DNA of 64,000 bases from Candidatus Endomicrobiellum mastotermitis. Its GTDB lineage: Bacteria > Elusimicrobiota > Endomicrobiia > Endomicrobiales > Endomicrobiaceae. Where the stretch lies: positions 1 to 64,000 of the forward strand of contig JAISTT010000011.1 of NCBI GenBank assembly GCA_031272445.1, given 5' to 3'. A model generated the notes under the pieces. That model saw only the letters and a list, made by a program, of their open reading frames with translations. It had not been told where the DNA came from and did no database searches. A program made the translations under genes and the position numbers. Positions 10,239-21,912 of the stretch are shown here, in pieces. How positions within the stretch are numbered: position 1 is the stretch's first letter; every line of letters begins with the position of its first letter.

Positions 10239-11381
10239 ATGAAAAAGAATACAATTATCTTATTAGTGATACTGTTAACAACTATCGTAGGCACTGATAA
10301 ACTGATATTCGCATCAGATAACGCTGCAGAAAAATTACAAACCAATATTTCAGTAAAAGGTACACTTATCCTACAAGCAATGACCGCAGAGAAACCTAAT
10401 AATTACGGTGGTATTTATAACACGTACACGACAAGTTTAGATATTGAAAAAGAACTTAAAAACAATGCTAAAATTACAGTAAGTCTTAAAGGTGGCATAA
10501 GTAATTATACAATTGATAGAAATAATTTAACATATTCAACTATAAATAAAGATGCTAATTCAAAAGACTTATATATAGAAACTATATATCATAAGTCCTT
10601 TTTTTGTAATAAATTTAATATAGATCTTGGTAAATTTGGCCTTAGCAAGCATTTTGATAAAAATACCTATGCAGACGATACATCCACTCAATTTTTAACA
10701 GGATCGTTTGCTTCCAACAAAACAGTCGAAAGCCTTGATGATAGATTGGGTTTAAGATTGAATTACACATTTAGTAAATTTGATATTGATTATGGTTATT
10801 TTAGTTTAATAAAAAATAAGTTTGACAATAATGGATTTAACATCTTACAGATAAGTTATAAACCTTCTAAAAAGGAAAACTACAGAGTTTATGGATGGAT
10901 GGACAATAGAAAATATTTTATTTATAAAGAAAAAAAGGATAATAAACTTAAAGCAAGAGTTTTTGGAATAGGTGCAAGTCTAGACCGCGAAATAAATAAA
11001 CAAATTGGTATATTCGCTAGATTTGGTTACAAAGATCCCTCTATTCAAACAACTATTAATAACTATAATGAGAATAGTAATAATATCAGTGACTTTATAA
11101 CACCATCATTGCTTTTGAGCGTCGGAGCACAAATTAAAGGTTCATCATGGTCAAGAGCAAACGATATAATAGGATTAGCAATAGGTCAAATATATACATC
11201 TAATCTCAAAAAGTGTAATAAAAATTATAAATACCACACAGAAACACAAATGGAGTTGTACTACAAACTTGAGATAAATGACAATATTGCCATTACTCCT
11301 AATTTACAATATATTGCACATTCTAAAGATGACAATAATAATTTGTTTATATACGGTATAAGAACTCACTTCAAGTTTTAA
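10239..11381 (+). CDS. Putative outer-membrane beta-barrel / porin-like protein
   Basis: Perfect TTAGGAGGAAAA SD; signal peptide MKKNTIILLVILLTTIVG...IFA; alternating-strand composition and C-terminal ...YGIRTHFKF. Confidence 0.65.
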   Translation: MKKNTIILLVILLTTIVGTDKLIFASDNAAEKLQTNISVKGTLILQAMTAEKPNNYGGIYNTYTTSLDIEKELKNNAKITVSLKGGISNYTIDRNNLTYSTINKDANSKDLYIETIYHKSFFCNKFNIDLGKFGLSKHFDKNTYADDTSTQFLTGSFASNKTVESLDDRLGLRLNYTFSKFDIDYGYFSLIKNKFDNNGFNILQISYKPSKKENYRVYGWMDNRKYFIYKEKKDNKLKARVFGIGASLDREINKQIGIFARFGYKDPSIQTTINNYNENSNNISDFITPSLLLSVGAQIKGSSWSRANDIIGLAIGQIYTSNLKKCNKNYKYHTETQMELYYKLEINDNIAITPNLQYIAHSKDDNNNLFIYGIRTHFKF

Positions 11382-11383
11382 CA

Positions 11384-12982
11384 TTAATAGTAGTTTGTGG
11401 ATTCTCTTTCAAGAGCAGCTCTAACAAAACCTTTGAAAAGTGGATGAGGTTTCATTGGTCTGGAAGCAAACTCAGGGTGAAATTGTACCCCTATAAAAAA
11501 CGGGTGGTCTCTCATTTCAATAATTTCAGGTAGTACTCCTTTATGATATGCACTAACTAATAGTCCAACCTTTTCCAATACACTTATAAACTCGGGGTTC
11601 ATTTCATATCTATGCCTATGTCTCTCTTCAATTTCTACACTTCTATATAAATCATACGTTATAGTATCCTTTTTTATTTCAGATTTATAGTTTCCAAGTC
11701 TCATTGTTCCACCTCTATACTTGATCTTCTTTTGCTCGTCAAGAATCTTTATAACAGGATATTTTGTATTTTCATCAAATTCAGTAGAATTTGCATCTTC
11801 AAGTCTTGCTAAATTTCTTGAAACTTCTATGACACTGCACTGCATTCCTAAACATATACCAAGAAAAGGAATTTTATTTTCTCTCGCATAAGTTATTGAC
11901 TTTATTTTGCCTTCTATACCTCTGTTACCAAATCCACCTGGCACTAAAATAGCACTACAATTTCTTAATTTTTCAATTAAACCATTATCATCTACAGCAT
12001 TAAGATAATGTATCTCAGCTTTTGCATCTAATTCAGATGCAGCAATATTCAAAGATTCTTCAATAGATTTATAAGCATCTTTTAAAGTAGCATATTTCCC
12101 TACAACTGCAATATTAACTTTTTTATTAAATTCTCTTAATAATCTTACTTTAACAAACCATTCTTTATCAAATCTTTTAATAGATTTTATATTGAGTTTC
12201 TCCATTATTAATGAGTCAACATTTTGTTTATGTAAAGCTTCAGGAATAGAATAAACATAAGGATTATCTAAAGCTTCAATTACACAATTTTCATTAACAT
12301 TGCAAAAGAGAGATATTTTTTTCTTTAAGGGACTGTTAAGTTTATACCCAGTCCTACATATTATCATATCAGGAGAAATGCCTATTTCTCTCAATTTATT
12401 GACTGAATGTTGTGTGGGTTTAGTTTTCAATTCATTAGCCCCAGTAATATATGGAACAAGAGTAGCATGTACAAAAAAAATATCTTCTCTTCTATTTTCA
12501 AGCTGAAACTGTCTTGCTGCTTCTATAAAAGGAAGACCCTCTATATCCCCTATTGTTCCTCCAATTTCAATTATAGAAACATCAAAATTATCCTTTAGAG
12601 CTCTAAAACGTCTCTTTATTTCATCTGTAATATGAGGTATAACTTGAACCGTATCACCAGAATAGTCACCTCTCCTTTCTTTATTAATTACAGTTTGATA
12701 TATATCACCTGCAGTATTTGTATTTGCTTTACTTGTATAGATATCTAGAAATCTTTCATAAGTCCCCAAATCTAAATCTGACTCTGCTCCATCTATAGTT
12801 ACAAACACCTCACCATGCTGATAAGGATTCATAGTTCCAGGATCCACGTTTATATAAGGATCGAACTTTATCATAGTAACTTTAAAACCATGCAACTGTA
12901 AAAGTTTTCCAATACTAGCACCTGAAATACCCTTACCCAATGAACTAACAACTCCTCCAGTAATAAAAATATATTTTTCCAT
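11384..12982 (-). CDS. pyrG: CTP synthase
   Basis: MEKYIFITGGVVSSLGKGISGASIGKLL; GICLGMQ glutaminase motif. ORF track starts at 12997, but ATG at 12982 overlaps the purF stop as TGATG. Confidence 0.97.
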   Translation of the reverse strand: MEKYIFITGGVVSSLGKGISGASIGKLLQLHGFKVTMIKFDPYINVDPGTMNPYQHGEVFVTIDGAESDLDLGTYERFLDIYTSKANTNTAGDIYQTVINKERRGDYSGDTVQVIPHITDEIKRRFRALKDNFDVSIIEIGGTIGDIEGLPFIEAARQFQLENRREDIFFVHATLVPYITGANELKTKPTQHSVNKLREIGISPDMIICRTGYKLNSPLKKKISLFCNVNENCVIEALDNPYVYSIPEALHKQNVDSLIMEKLNIKSIKRFDKEWFVKVRLLREFNKKVNIAVVGKYATLKDAYKSIEESLNIAASELDAKAEIHYLNAVDDNGLIEKLRNCSAILVPGGFGNRGIEGKIKSITYARENKIPFLGICLGMQCSVIEVSRNLARLEDANSTEFDENTKYPVIKILDEQKKIKYRGGTMRLGNYKSEIKKDTITYDLYRSVEIEERHRHRYEMNPEFISVLEKVGLLVSAYHKGVLPEIIEMRDHPFFIGVQFHPEFASRPMKPHPLFKGFVRAALERESTNYY

Positions 12983-14373
12983 CAGCCTTCCTTGCATATG
13001 TTATTAGGAATTTTTGTGGGGTATTTTCCAGTAAAGCATGCTGTGCAAAAATTATTGTCTTCCTCAATATTTTTTTTATCATCGAAAGAGCAGGCCTTAA
13101 TAAGGTTTTCCAAAGTTAAGAAAGTTAAAGTATCAATATCCAAATATTTTCTTATCTCTTCTATTGAATTATTTGCGGCTATTAAATTGCTCCTACTTGG
13201 AGTGTCAATACCGTAATAACACGAATTAATTATAGGTGGACAAGATAAGGCAAAATGTATCCTCCTTGCACCTGCTTCTTTCAAAATATTCACTAATCTT
13301 CTTGAAGTTGTTCCTCTTACTATTGAATCATCAATAAGCACTATTTCTTTCCCATTTATAACTTCTTTTATAGGGCGAAGTTTGAATCTCGCAATCAAAT
13401 CTCTTAAATTCTGCATCGGTTTTATAAACGATCTACCCACATAATAATTTCTTACTAGACCATTTTCAAAAAGTATATTTGAAACTCTTGAAAATCCAAT
13501 TGCAGCACAGTAACCCGTATCAGGAACAGGCATTACAATGTCAGCTTTTATATCTTTCATTTGTAATGCAAGATATTCTCCCATCTTTATTCTAGCTTCT
13601 TTTACAGTATGCCCAAACATTGTGCTATCAGGTCGTGCAAAATAAACTTGCTCAAAAATACAAGTATTTTTTTTCTTAGAAATCTCATATATAAAAGATC
13701 TTTTTATTTCTCCATTTTCTATCACTATAATCTCACCAGGCTCTATATCCCTCACATATTTACCACCCATAACTTCAATCGCAGGAGTTTCAGAAGATAA
13801 TATATAGGAATTACCTATTTTACCTAAAACTAAAGGCCTAAAACCATTTTTATCTCTTACTCCTATAAGAGTTTTATCCCTAAGTATAACAAGCGAAAAA
13901 GCCCCATCAAGTTTACGTATTGAACTCGCAATTATATCTGTAAGCTCATCACCTTTAGCCATTGCCATAAGATGCAACAATATTTCAGTGTCTGACGTAT
14001 GACTAAAAATTGCACCTTTTCTTAAAAGCATTTCCTTAATTTCATTAAAATTTGTAATATTCCCATTATGTGCTACAGAAATATTCCCATGAATACAGGT
14101 TATTTGAAAGGGTTGAGCATTTGTCAAAGAACTTTTTGAAGAAGTTGTATAACGGACATGCCCTATAGCAGTAGTCGCTGGAAGCTTTTTCAATAAAATT
14201 TCATCATCAAAGATTTTAGAGACAAGGCCCATATACTTAAAAGTTTTCATTTTGTCTTTTCCACTCAACGTAATACCAACAGACTCTTCGCCTCTATGTT
14301 GTAAAGTAAGAAGTCCAGCAGCAGTTAAAACCATAGCATCTTCATTATTCTCAATACCAATTATTCCACACAT
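12982..14373 (-). CDS. purF: Amidophosphoribosyltransferase
   Basis: MCGIIGIENNEDA N-terminal Cys nucleophile; VLIDDSIVRGTTSRRLVNILKEAGA. Confidence 0.97.
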   Translation of the reverse strand: MCGIIGIENNEDAMVLTAAGLLTLQHRGEESVGITLSGKDKMKTFKYMGLVSKIFDDEILLKKLPATTAIGHVRYTTSSKSSLTNAQPFQITCIHGNISVAHNGNITNFNEIKEMLLRKGAIFSHTSDTEILLHLMAMAKGDELTDIIASSIRKLDGAFSLVILRDKTLIGVRDKNGFRPLVLGKIGNSYILSSETPAIEVMGGKYVRDIEPGEIIVIENGEIKRSFIYEISKKKNTCIFEQVYFARPDSTMFGHTVKEARIKMGEYLALQMKDIKADIVMPVPDTGYCAAIGFSRVSNILFENGLVRNYYVGRSFIKPMQNLRDLIARFKLRPIKEVINGKEIVLIDDSIVRGTTSRRLVNILKEAGARRIHFALSCPPIINSCYYGIDTPSRSNLIAANNSIEEIRKYLDIDTLTFLTLENLIKACSFDDKKNIEEDNNFCTACFTGKYPTKIPNNICKEG

Positions 14374-14654
14374 AATAATTGCCCTCTTTTACAAATAGTC
14401 ATAAAACAATAAAAACTTTTTATAATTTTCAACTTTTATCATACACAGTAGCCACTTCAAATCAATTTTTAATTGATGACATAAAATCAACTCAAATTAA
14501 TTGTGAAAGTTATTAAGAATGTATAGACCTCGTATGGACAGAGTGTTCAGGTTGAATAAATCATTAAAACTTTATGATATACTTTTACAAAATTCTTCAT
14601 AATCTTTTACATCTTTTTTGGTTATAAAAAGCAAAATTTATTTTTGGAAAATTT

Positions 14655-17600
14655 TTATAAACTGATGCAATTTTCAATATTCTGCAATTCTTCATACGAA
14701 TCACAAGCTTTCAAATAAGCAATAACCTTTTCAAGGTTTGTTAAAATAGAGCATCCACACTTAACAGCCACTTTTCTTATTTCAGAGTTGTTATGAAGCT
14801 CATCAACACTTAAATTTTTATTTATATTTATTACAAAATCAACTTTGCCTTCAGTTATAACATCAATTGCACGAGGAGATCTATTCCAATGCACAATACT
14901 AGCCTCATAACCTCTACTTCCAAGATATTTGGCAGACCCTTTCGTCGCATAAATTGGAACAGCGAGTTTATAAAGACTATTTATAACTTCCATAAATTTA
15001 ACTTTATCTCTTTCTCTGCCTGTACTTAATAGAATTCCTTTTTTAGGTCTTTTTATCTGGGTTGATTCCATTGAAAGAAGAAAAGCATGGTTGAACTTTT
15101 CACCTAAACAACCTACTTCACCAGTAGATGCCATTTCCACACCTACGACTGGATCCGCTCCATCTAATCTTTGAAAACTAAACATTGAAGCTTTAACTCC
15201 AACGTGATGGATCTCACTTTCATCAATTAAAATCTTCTTTACTTTTTCGCTATTCATTACTTTACATGCAAGTTCAGCAAGATTTACGCCAGAAACTTTA
15301 GAGATAAATGGAAATGATCTAGAAGCTCTTGCATTACATTCAATAACCTTAACATCATTATCCTTAGCTATAAATTGAATATTAAAAGGTCCATTTAAAT
15401 TGAGACCTTTAACTATTTTCCTCACTATATCTCTTATAATGTTTACTGTATGTATATATATCTTTTGAGCTGGAAATACCATCGTAGCATCTCCGCTATG
15501 CACACCGGCATTTTCAATATGCTCACTTATTAGAGAAAGGATAACTTCTCCATCTTTAGCAATTCCATCACATTCTATTTCTTTTGCATCAAGAATGAAT
15601 TTTGAAATAACGACCGGAAAATCAGTCGAAATATCTTTTGTAAGAGATAAATAATAATCTAGACTTTCTTGATCATTCGCAACATTCATAAGAGTTCCAG
15701 AAAGAACAAAACTAGGACGAATTAAAACAGGAAATCCTACTTTCTTTATAAACTTTTCTATATCTGCAAGAGAGATAGCTGAGATCCATTCTGGTTGATC
15801 TATACCAAGCTCATCAAGCATAGCAGAAAATTTCTCTCTATCTTCAGCTTTATCAACACTCTTTTGACTATGTCCTAATATATTTACTTTAGCCTCACTT
15901 AAAGGTTGAATTAAGTTATTAGGGTTTTGCCCGCCCATACAAGCAATTACGCCTTTGGGATCTTCTATATCCACAATATCCAAAACTCTCTCAAATGATA
16001 ATTCCTCAAAATAGAGTCTATCCGAAGCACTATAATCTGTAGAGACGGTTTCAGGATTACAATTAATTATAACACTATCATTTTTCTTGTTTTTAAAATA
16101 ACTACTTGTCATAACAGAACACCAATCAAATTCTAAGCTACTGCCTATGCGATAACTACCACTTCCTAAAGTTATAATGCTCTTTTCATTTTTTTTAGTA
16201 GACACATCACTATGTATGCCATCATATGTAAGATATAAATAATTAGACTTTGTAGGATATTCTGATGATGTTGTGTCTATTTGTTTCACAACAGGTAAAA
16301 TTCCTAATTTTTTTCTTAATTCTCTTACACCGAAAGATAAACTCCTTATTTCTTTTATTGTCAACTTTACTTTACTATTCAAACATGCAGAAAGATATAC
16401 TTTTGTAAGTTGAAAATCAGAAAAACCTCTTGATTTTAAACGCTGTAATTTATCTTTTGTAACCAGTTTATAAGAATCATATATCTCCTGAACTGTAACA
16501 TTATCCCTTTTAACTTTTAGTTTAAAAAAATCCAACAACTCTGTTTCAACATTAGCAAGATATAAAATATGAGATAAAAACCAGTAGTCTATCTTTGTTT
16601 TTTCATACACATACTCTAAAGTTTTTCCCCTCTTAAATGTCTCATAAATTGCAAAAATTCTTAAATTTGTAGGTGATAAAAGCTCTTTTTCAAGGACTTC
16701 ATCAGAAGCATTTTTAAAAACATTTACAGTTATACCATCTTCATTTTCATTAACCATTCTCAAGGCTTTTTGCACAACTTCGCAAAAATTCCTTCCTATA
16801 GCCATAACTTCACCTACAGATTTCATTTGCGTCCCAAGGTTTTTTGATACTCCACTAAATTTATTCAAATCCCAACGAGGAACTTTTAAAGTAACGTAGT
16901 CAAGTGATGGTTCATAAAATGCTGAAGTAGTTCCAGTAACAGGATTTTTAAGTTCTAGTAAATCAAATCCTATAACTATTTTTGCGGCTATATATGCTAT
17001 AGGATATCCTGTAGCTTTACTTGCTAAAGCACTTGAACGTGACAACCTAGCGTTAATTTCAATAACATAAAAACTATAGTCTTTTGGATTTAAAGCATAT
17101 TGTACATTGCATTCACCTACAATCCCCAAACTTTGCGCAATTTTAATAGCTGTATCTCTTAACATATTATTTTCAATGTTATTTATTGTTTGGCAAGGAG
17201 CTATAACTATAGAATCACCTGTATGTATTCCCATAGGATCAAAATTTTCCATATTACATATTGTTATAGTATTACCCGTCTTATCACGCATAACTTCATA
17301 CTCTATCTCCTTCCATCCATGCAAAGACTTTTCAATTAAAACTTGAGGAGAACTCATAAGTGCAGCTTGCGTTAGTTTTTTTAGTTCAGTAGCAGTCCTA
17401 GCAAGTCCACTACCAAGTCCTCCTAAAGCAAACGCAGATCTTGTTATAACAGGGTAGCCAATTTTTTCTGCAGTCTTTAAAGCTTCATCTACAGTTGAAA
17501 CAGCATGACTTTCAGCTATAGGAACATTAATTAACTTCATCTTTTGTGCAAAAAGTTCTCTATCCTCAGACATTTCAAGAGCATCAACCTGAGTTCCCAA

Positions 17601-17966
17601 AACTTTTACATTATATTTATTTAAAATTCCTTTTTTTCCCAATTCTATAACACAATTTAAAGATGTTTGGCCGCCAAAACTTGAAATAATCGCCGCAGGC
17701 TTTTCAATTTTAATAATTTTTTCTACCCAAAAAGGAGTAATAGGATATAAATAAACTTTTTTATTTAATCCTCTATTTGTTTGAACAGAAGCAATATTAG
17801 GGTTGATAATAATAACCTCTAACCCTTCCTCCTCCAAAGCTTTCACCGCTTGTGAACCCGAATAATCAAATTCTCCAGCTTGACCTATAGATAAAGCTCC
17901 TGATCCTAAAAGAATCACTTTTTGTTTTTTTGCATCTTTTGGTAGCAAAAAATTTAAAATCGGCAT
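14655..17966 (-). CDS. carB: Carbamoyl-phosphate synthase large subunit
   Basis: 1103 aa, two ATP-grasp halves, VILLGSGALSIGQAGEFDYSGSQA. Confidence 0.97.
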   Translation of the reverse strand: MPILNFLLPKDAKKQKVILLGSGALSIGQAGEFDYSGSQAVKALEEEGLEVIIINPNIASVQTNRGLNKKVYLYPITPFWVEKIIKIEKPAAIISSFGGQTSLNCVIELGKKGILNKYNVKVLGTQVDALEMSEDRELFAQKMKLINVPIAESHAVSTVDEALKTAEKIGYPVITRSAFALGGLGSGLARTATELKKLTQAALMSSPQVLIEKSLHGWKEIEYEVMRDKTGNTITICNMENFDPMGIHTGDSIVIAPCQTINNIENNMLRDTAIKIAQSLGIVGECNVQYALNPKDYSFYVIEINARLSRSSALASKATGYPIAYIAAKIVIGFDLLELKNPVTGTTSAFYEPSLDYVTLKVPRWDLNKFSGVSKNLGTQMKSVGEVMAIGRNFCEVVQKALRMVNENEDGITVNVFKNASDEVLEKELLSPTNLRIFAIYETFKRGKTLEYVYEKTKIDYWFLSHILYLANVETELLDFFKLKVKRDNVTVQEIYDSYKLVTKDKLQRLKSRGFSDFQLTKVYLSACLNSKVKLTIKEIRSLSFGVRELRKKLGILPVVKQIDTTSSEYPTKSNYLYLTYDGIHSDVSTKKNEKSIITLGSGSYRIGSSLEFDWCSVMTSSYFKNKKNDSVIINCNPETVSTDYSASDRLYFEELSFERVLDIVDIEDPKGVIACMGGQNPNNLIQPLSEAKVNILGHSQKSVDKAEDREKFSAMLDELGIDQPEWISAISLADIEKFIKKVGFPVLIRPSFVLSGTLMNVANDQESLDYYLSLTKDISTDFPVVISKFILDAKEIECDGIAKDGEVILSLISEHIENAGVHSGDATMVFPAQKIYIHTVNIIRDIVRKIVKGLNLNGPFNIQFIAKDNDVKVIECNARASRSFPFISKVSGVNLAELACKVMNSEKVKKILIDESEIHHVGVKASMFSFQRLDGADPVVGVEMASTGEVGCLGEKFNHAFLLSMESTQIKRPKKGILLSTGRERDKVKFMEVINSLYKLAVPIYATKGSAKYLGSRGYEASIVHWNRSPRAIDVITEGKVDFVININKNLSVDELHNNSEIRKVAVKCGCSILTNLEKVIAYLKACDSYEELQNIENCISL

Positions 17967-18045
17967 ATTCTCCTCTTAAATACTTATTTAACTTAATCTT
18001 TAACAAATAAATAACTTAATATATAGCTTAACATGAATTTTCTTT

Positions 18046-19443
18046 TCATTTAAGTTTTTCTTCCTTAATGAAAAATTTATAAATACAATAAAGTAAAATT
18101 AACCAAATAGGTCCTACCACAAAGGTTGTACGTGTCTCACTTTTAAAAGCAAGCATACCAGCTACAAACACTAAAGCGACAAGAACTAAATAGTTTGAAT
18201 AAGGATAAAATAACATTGGATATTTTAATTTCGCCACGTCATTTAAACTTTTACCACGCCTTGAATATATCTGTACTACTATTATGGCACCCCAAATAAA
18301 AAGTCCTAGAAAAGTCGTAATACTTACTAACATCATGAATACACCTGCCGGTATAACAACATTTAAAACTACTCCTATTAAACAAACAATAAATGAGACA
18401 ATAACAGCATTTGACGGTATTTTATTCGAATTAACTTTAGATAAAAATTTTGGAGCTTGTTTCTGTAAAGCCAAATTATAAAGCATTCTACCATTACTAA
18501 ACATTCCACTATTAGATGTTGAAAGTGAAGCAGTAATTATTACAAAATTTATTATTGCCGCAGCTTGCTTTATGCCTAATCCTGAAAATGTTAAAACAAA
18601 GGGACTCTTTTCAACCCCTCCACCATGTGCAATCTCAGGCCATGGATATATACACATAATTACAAAAAGTGTACCAATATAAAGAGATAATGTTATTAAT
18701 AAAACCCTATTAATTACAGAAGGAATGGTTTTTTCAGGATTTTTTGTCTCTCCAGCAGTTATGCCTATAAACTCAACACCTATAAAAGCAAATGTTACCA
18801 TAGTCAAAGCAAAAAAAACTCCTTTAAATCCATTAGCGAAAAAACCATACTTTAACAAGTTACATATTCCTGGTGCATGCCCATCATTTCCTAAACCTAA
18901 AAACAAAATTATTGTACCTACAGTTATTATTAGCACAATTGTTATAACCTTGATAATTGATGACCAAAATGCAATTTCACCAAAATTTTTTACATTCAAA
19001 AGGTTGGAGGCAGTTATACATATTAGTGCAACAAGAGCAGGTATCCATCTAGGTAGCTCAGGCCACCAAAAATTACAATATATTCCAATTGCTGTAACTT
19101 GCACCATACAACTTACAGTCCACAAAAGCCAAAACGTCCAACCTACAATAAATCCTGCACATGGACTTATGAATTTGTGAGCATAAGCACTAAAAGAACC
19201 TGATATAGGGTACTCGACTGCAATTTCTCCTAAAGCACGCATAACGAAATAAGTAAAAAGCCCTCCTAAAAGATATGAAAATAACAATGATGGCCCTGCA
19301 GTAGCAATAGCATCTCCAGAAGCAAGAAACAAACCAACGCCAATAGCCCCACCTATTGCTATAAGCTGAACATGTCTCTTACTTAAACTTCTTTGCAAAC
19401 CTTCTTCATTAGATTGCGTCATCTTATTCTCCTGATTTTTCAA
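18046..19443 (-). CDS. Amino-acid permease, APC superfamily (AAT-type)
   Basis: LQRSLSKRHVQLIAIGGAIGVGLFLASGDAIATAGPSLLFSYLLGG; about 12 TM segments. Confidence 0.88.
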   Translation of the reverse strand: MKNQENKMTQSNEEGLQRSLSKRHVQLIAIGGAIGVGLFLASGDAIATAGPSLLFSYLLGGLFTYFVMRALGEIAVEYPISGSFSAYAHKFISPCAGFIVGWTFWLLWTVSCMVQVTAIGIYCNFWWPELPRWIPALVALICITASNLLNVKNFGEIAFWSSIIKVITIVLIITVGTIILFLGLGNDGHAPGICNLLKYGFFANGFKGVFFALTMVTFAFIGVEFIGITAGETKNPEKTIPSVINRVLLITLSLYIGTLFVIMCIYPWPEIAHGGGVEKSPFVLTFSGLGIKQAAAIINFVIITASLSTSNSGMFSNGRMLYNLALQKQAPKFLSKVNSNKIPSNAVIVSFIVCLIGVVLNVVIPAGVFMMLVSITTFLGLFIWGAIIVVQIYSRRGKSLNDVAKLKYPMLFYPYSNYLVLVALVFVAGMLAFKSETRTTFVVGPIWLILLYCIYKFFIKEEKLK

Positions 19444-19523
19444 TTTATAATTTACAAATTAAATTTACCACTCGTTATATGTAAGTAAAGAAATAAAAAA
19501 TCTTAAATTAATGTATAAGATAA

Positions 19524-20666
19524 CTATAACAGGTCAACAAATTTATTCATTATCCATGATGTATCATTAGGACCACTTGAAGCCTCTGGATGAAACTGTA
19601 CTGACATAAACGGTTTTGTTTTATGCCTTATTCCTTCTACTGAATCATCATTCGCATTTTCAAACCACAATTCCCAACCAGGTTGTATAGAGCTTTTTTC
19701 AACCGCATATCTATGATTTTGACTAGTCATATATGCATTTTTTTCAGGAATTGAAAAAACCGGCTGATTATGACTTCTATGTCCATGGTTAAGTCTCTTA
19801 GTTTTCGCCCCAGAAGCTAAAGATAATAATTGGTGACCTAAACATATTCCCAAAATAGGTTTACCTAAAGCTAAAACATATTTTTTTATTCTCTCAACTA
19901 AATTATCAGTATTTTTAGGATCTCCCGGGCCATTGCTTATAAGCCAACCATCACATTGTATCTCAGAAAAATCACCATCCCAAGGTAGAAGTTCAACCTT
20001 ACAATTTCTTTCCATAAGCATCCTAATAATATTCCACTTTACACCACAATCTATAACAGCAACTTTTTTAAACCCCTTACCCATAATCATTTTTTTATTA
20101 GTTGATACAGAAGGCATTAAATTATACTTTGCTGGATCAATATATTCACTATTCTTAAAATTTTTTAAAAATTCAAACTTATTTTTATCCTGTGGCTTTG
20201 CATTTTCAGATATAATCTTTCCAAAAAGATTTTTACTTTCTCTTATTATTTGCACTAAATATCTTGTATCAATACCTGCAATCCCTGGCACATTCTGATC
20301 CTTCATCCAATTTTCAAGAGAAATTCCACCATCGTGATGATGACAACCATCATAGATGTCAGAAACTATAATCCCTTGTGTTTTTATTGATGAGCTTTCA
20401 TGACCCTTAGACATAAAAAAATCTTTATTTTGATAAGAAGGAATGCCATAATTACCAATAAGACAAAAACTAAAAACAAGTATTTGCCCTAAATATGATG
20501 GATCAGTCATAGCTTCACTATATCCCAACATTCCTGTATTAAAAACCATCTCACCACTTACGTTTACACTCGCTCCAATAGAACTACCTTCAAATTTCAT
20601 TCCATTTGAAAGTTCGAGGTACGCTTTTTTATATTCTTTAGTTAAAATTCTCTTTTCTTTATTCAT
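19524..20666 (-). CDS. carA: Carbamoyl-phosphate synthase small subunit
   Basis: GEMVFNTGMLGYSEAMTDPSYLGQ; GKPILGICLGHQLLSLA. Confidence 0.96.
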   Translation of the reverse strand: MNKEKRILTKEYKKAYLELSNGMKFEGSSIGASVNVSGEMVFNTGMLGYSEAMTDPSYLGQILVFSFCLIGNYGIPSYQNKDFFMSKGHESSSIKTQGIIVSDIYDGCHHHDGGISLENWMKDQNVPGIAGIDTRYLVQIIRESKNLFGKIISENAKPQDKNKFEFLKNFKNSEYIDPAKYNLMPSVSTNKKMIMGKGFKKVAVIDCGVKWNIIRMLMERNCKVELLPWDGDFSEIQCDGWLISNGPGDPKNTDNLVERIKKYVLALGKPILGICLGHQLLSLASGAKTKRLNHGHRSHNQPVFSIPEKNAYMTSQNHRYAVEKSSIQPGWELWFENANDDSVEGIRHKTKPFMSVQFHPEASSGPNDTSWIMNKFVDLL

Positions 20667-21008
20667 TCTTACGTTCCTTTTTTGTTACTTATCACTCAAT
20701 AAAACTATAAACACACATTTTTTATACTTTATACTCTCAATCAGACGTATGCCCATTAGAATTCTTACATTTTTTATATTCATTTGTAAACAACTTTATA
20801 ATAAAAAGAGACAACATAAATAAGTATTTGTACAATCATTTAAACTTTTTACAAAAAAACTTTAAAATCTAACCCGTCATATTTTATTCTACATCTTAAT
20901 CTATAAAAATTACCACTCTAGAACTCACAATTTTATATCATTTAACATATAATTTTTATACACTCAAATTATTCACAAAAAGTTGTCAAAAATTCAATAA
21001 TATTGTTG

Positions 21009-21749
21009 TTAATAAGTACAGTACATATTTGAGTAAGGATTTTTATTAAGTGCAACATATTTTGAAAATGATTCTACCTTTAAATTATTTAATTGATTAT
21101 TGAAAGTTTTCTTATAAAAATCAATATGTTTTCTCAAAAATAAGATATCTTCGCTAGTAATATTAACACTTTTTGCGATTTCCTTCCCAAATCTATATTT
21201 ATCAGGAGTTCCATTTAAATAAATAACACCACCATGCATACCTATTCCACAAAATTTTCCAATAATATCTTCATTTTTTGCAAGATTTAAGCCAAGCAAA
21301 ATAATAGCCCCACCTGCCATATATTCACCCAAAAAATCACCGGCTCTCCCTCCTATAACAATAACAGGTTTCATCTCCTTATACTCTTTCATATGAATGC
21401 CAACTCTATAACCAACATTTCCTTCAACATAAATTTCACCACCTCTCATGGCATAACCCAAAGTATCTCCGCAATTACCATGAATTATTATTGTTCCGTA
21501 ATTCATAGTATTCCCAATAGCATCTTGACTATTCCCAAATACTTCAATTTCAGCACCATCCATATATGCTGCCATATCATTCCCAGGAATACCATAAATC
21601 TTTAATTTAACTTTTTTTGGCAAACCTCTACCTATATATCTTTGCCCAAAAACATTTTTCAAAGTAACATTGTTATCTGTTTCAATTAAGTTATCTACTA
21701 AACTGTTTAAATCACTATAATAAACATTTAAAGCATCTATAACTTTCAT
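21009..21749 (-). CDS. Glutamate synthase GXGXG (third alpha) domain protein, archaeal-type split
   Basis: MKVIDALNVYYSDLN...; GTIIIHGNCGDTLGYAMRGGEIYVEGNVGYRVGIHMKEY. ORF extends to 21815; ATG at 21749 preferred. Confidence 0.88.
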   Translation of the reverse strand: MKVIDALNVYYSDLNSLVDNLIETDNNVTLKNVFGQRYIGRGLPKKVKLKIYGIPGNDMAAYMDGAEIEVFGNSQDAIGNTMNYGTIIIHGNCGDTLGYAMRGGEIYVEGNVGYRVGIHMKEYKEMKPVIVIGGRAGDFLGEYMAGGAIILLGLNLAKNEDIIGKFCGIGMHGGVIYLNGTPDKYRFGKEIAKSVNITSEDILFLRKHIDFYKKTFNNQLNNLKVESFSKYVALNKNPYSNMYCTY

Positions 21750-21912
21750 GATTTTTATAACCTGATACACAATAATCTTGTTTACAATATAAACAAATAT
21801 TTGAAATACTTGCACTTTTAAAATTTTTTATAGAACTAAATCATTAAAACTATTACAATTTACATCGCGTTTTTATAATGCACAAGTACAACAAATATGA
21901 CTTGTATCAGAA

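Noticed and set aside
17107-19180. Plus-strand ORFs antisense to carB and the permease (e.g. 17107..17346, 18725..19180)
   Set aside because: They lie entirely opposite well-supported genes, have no recognisable domains and biased composition; typical antisense artefacts
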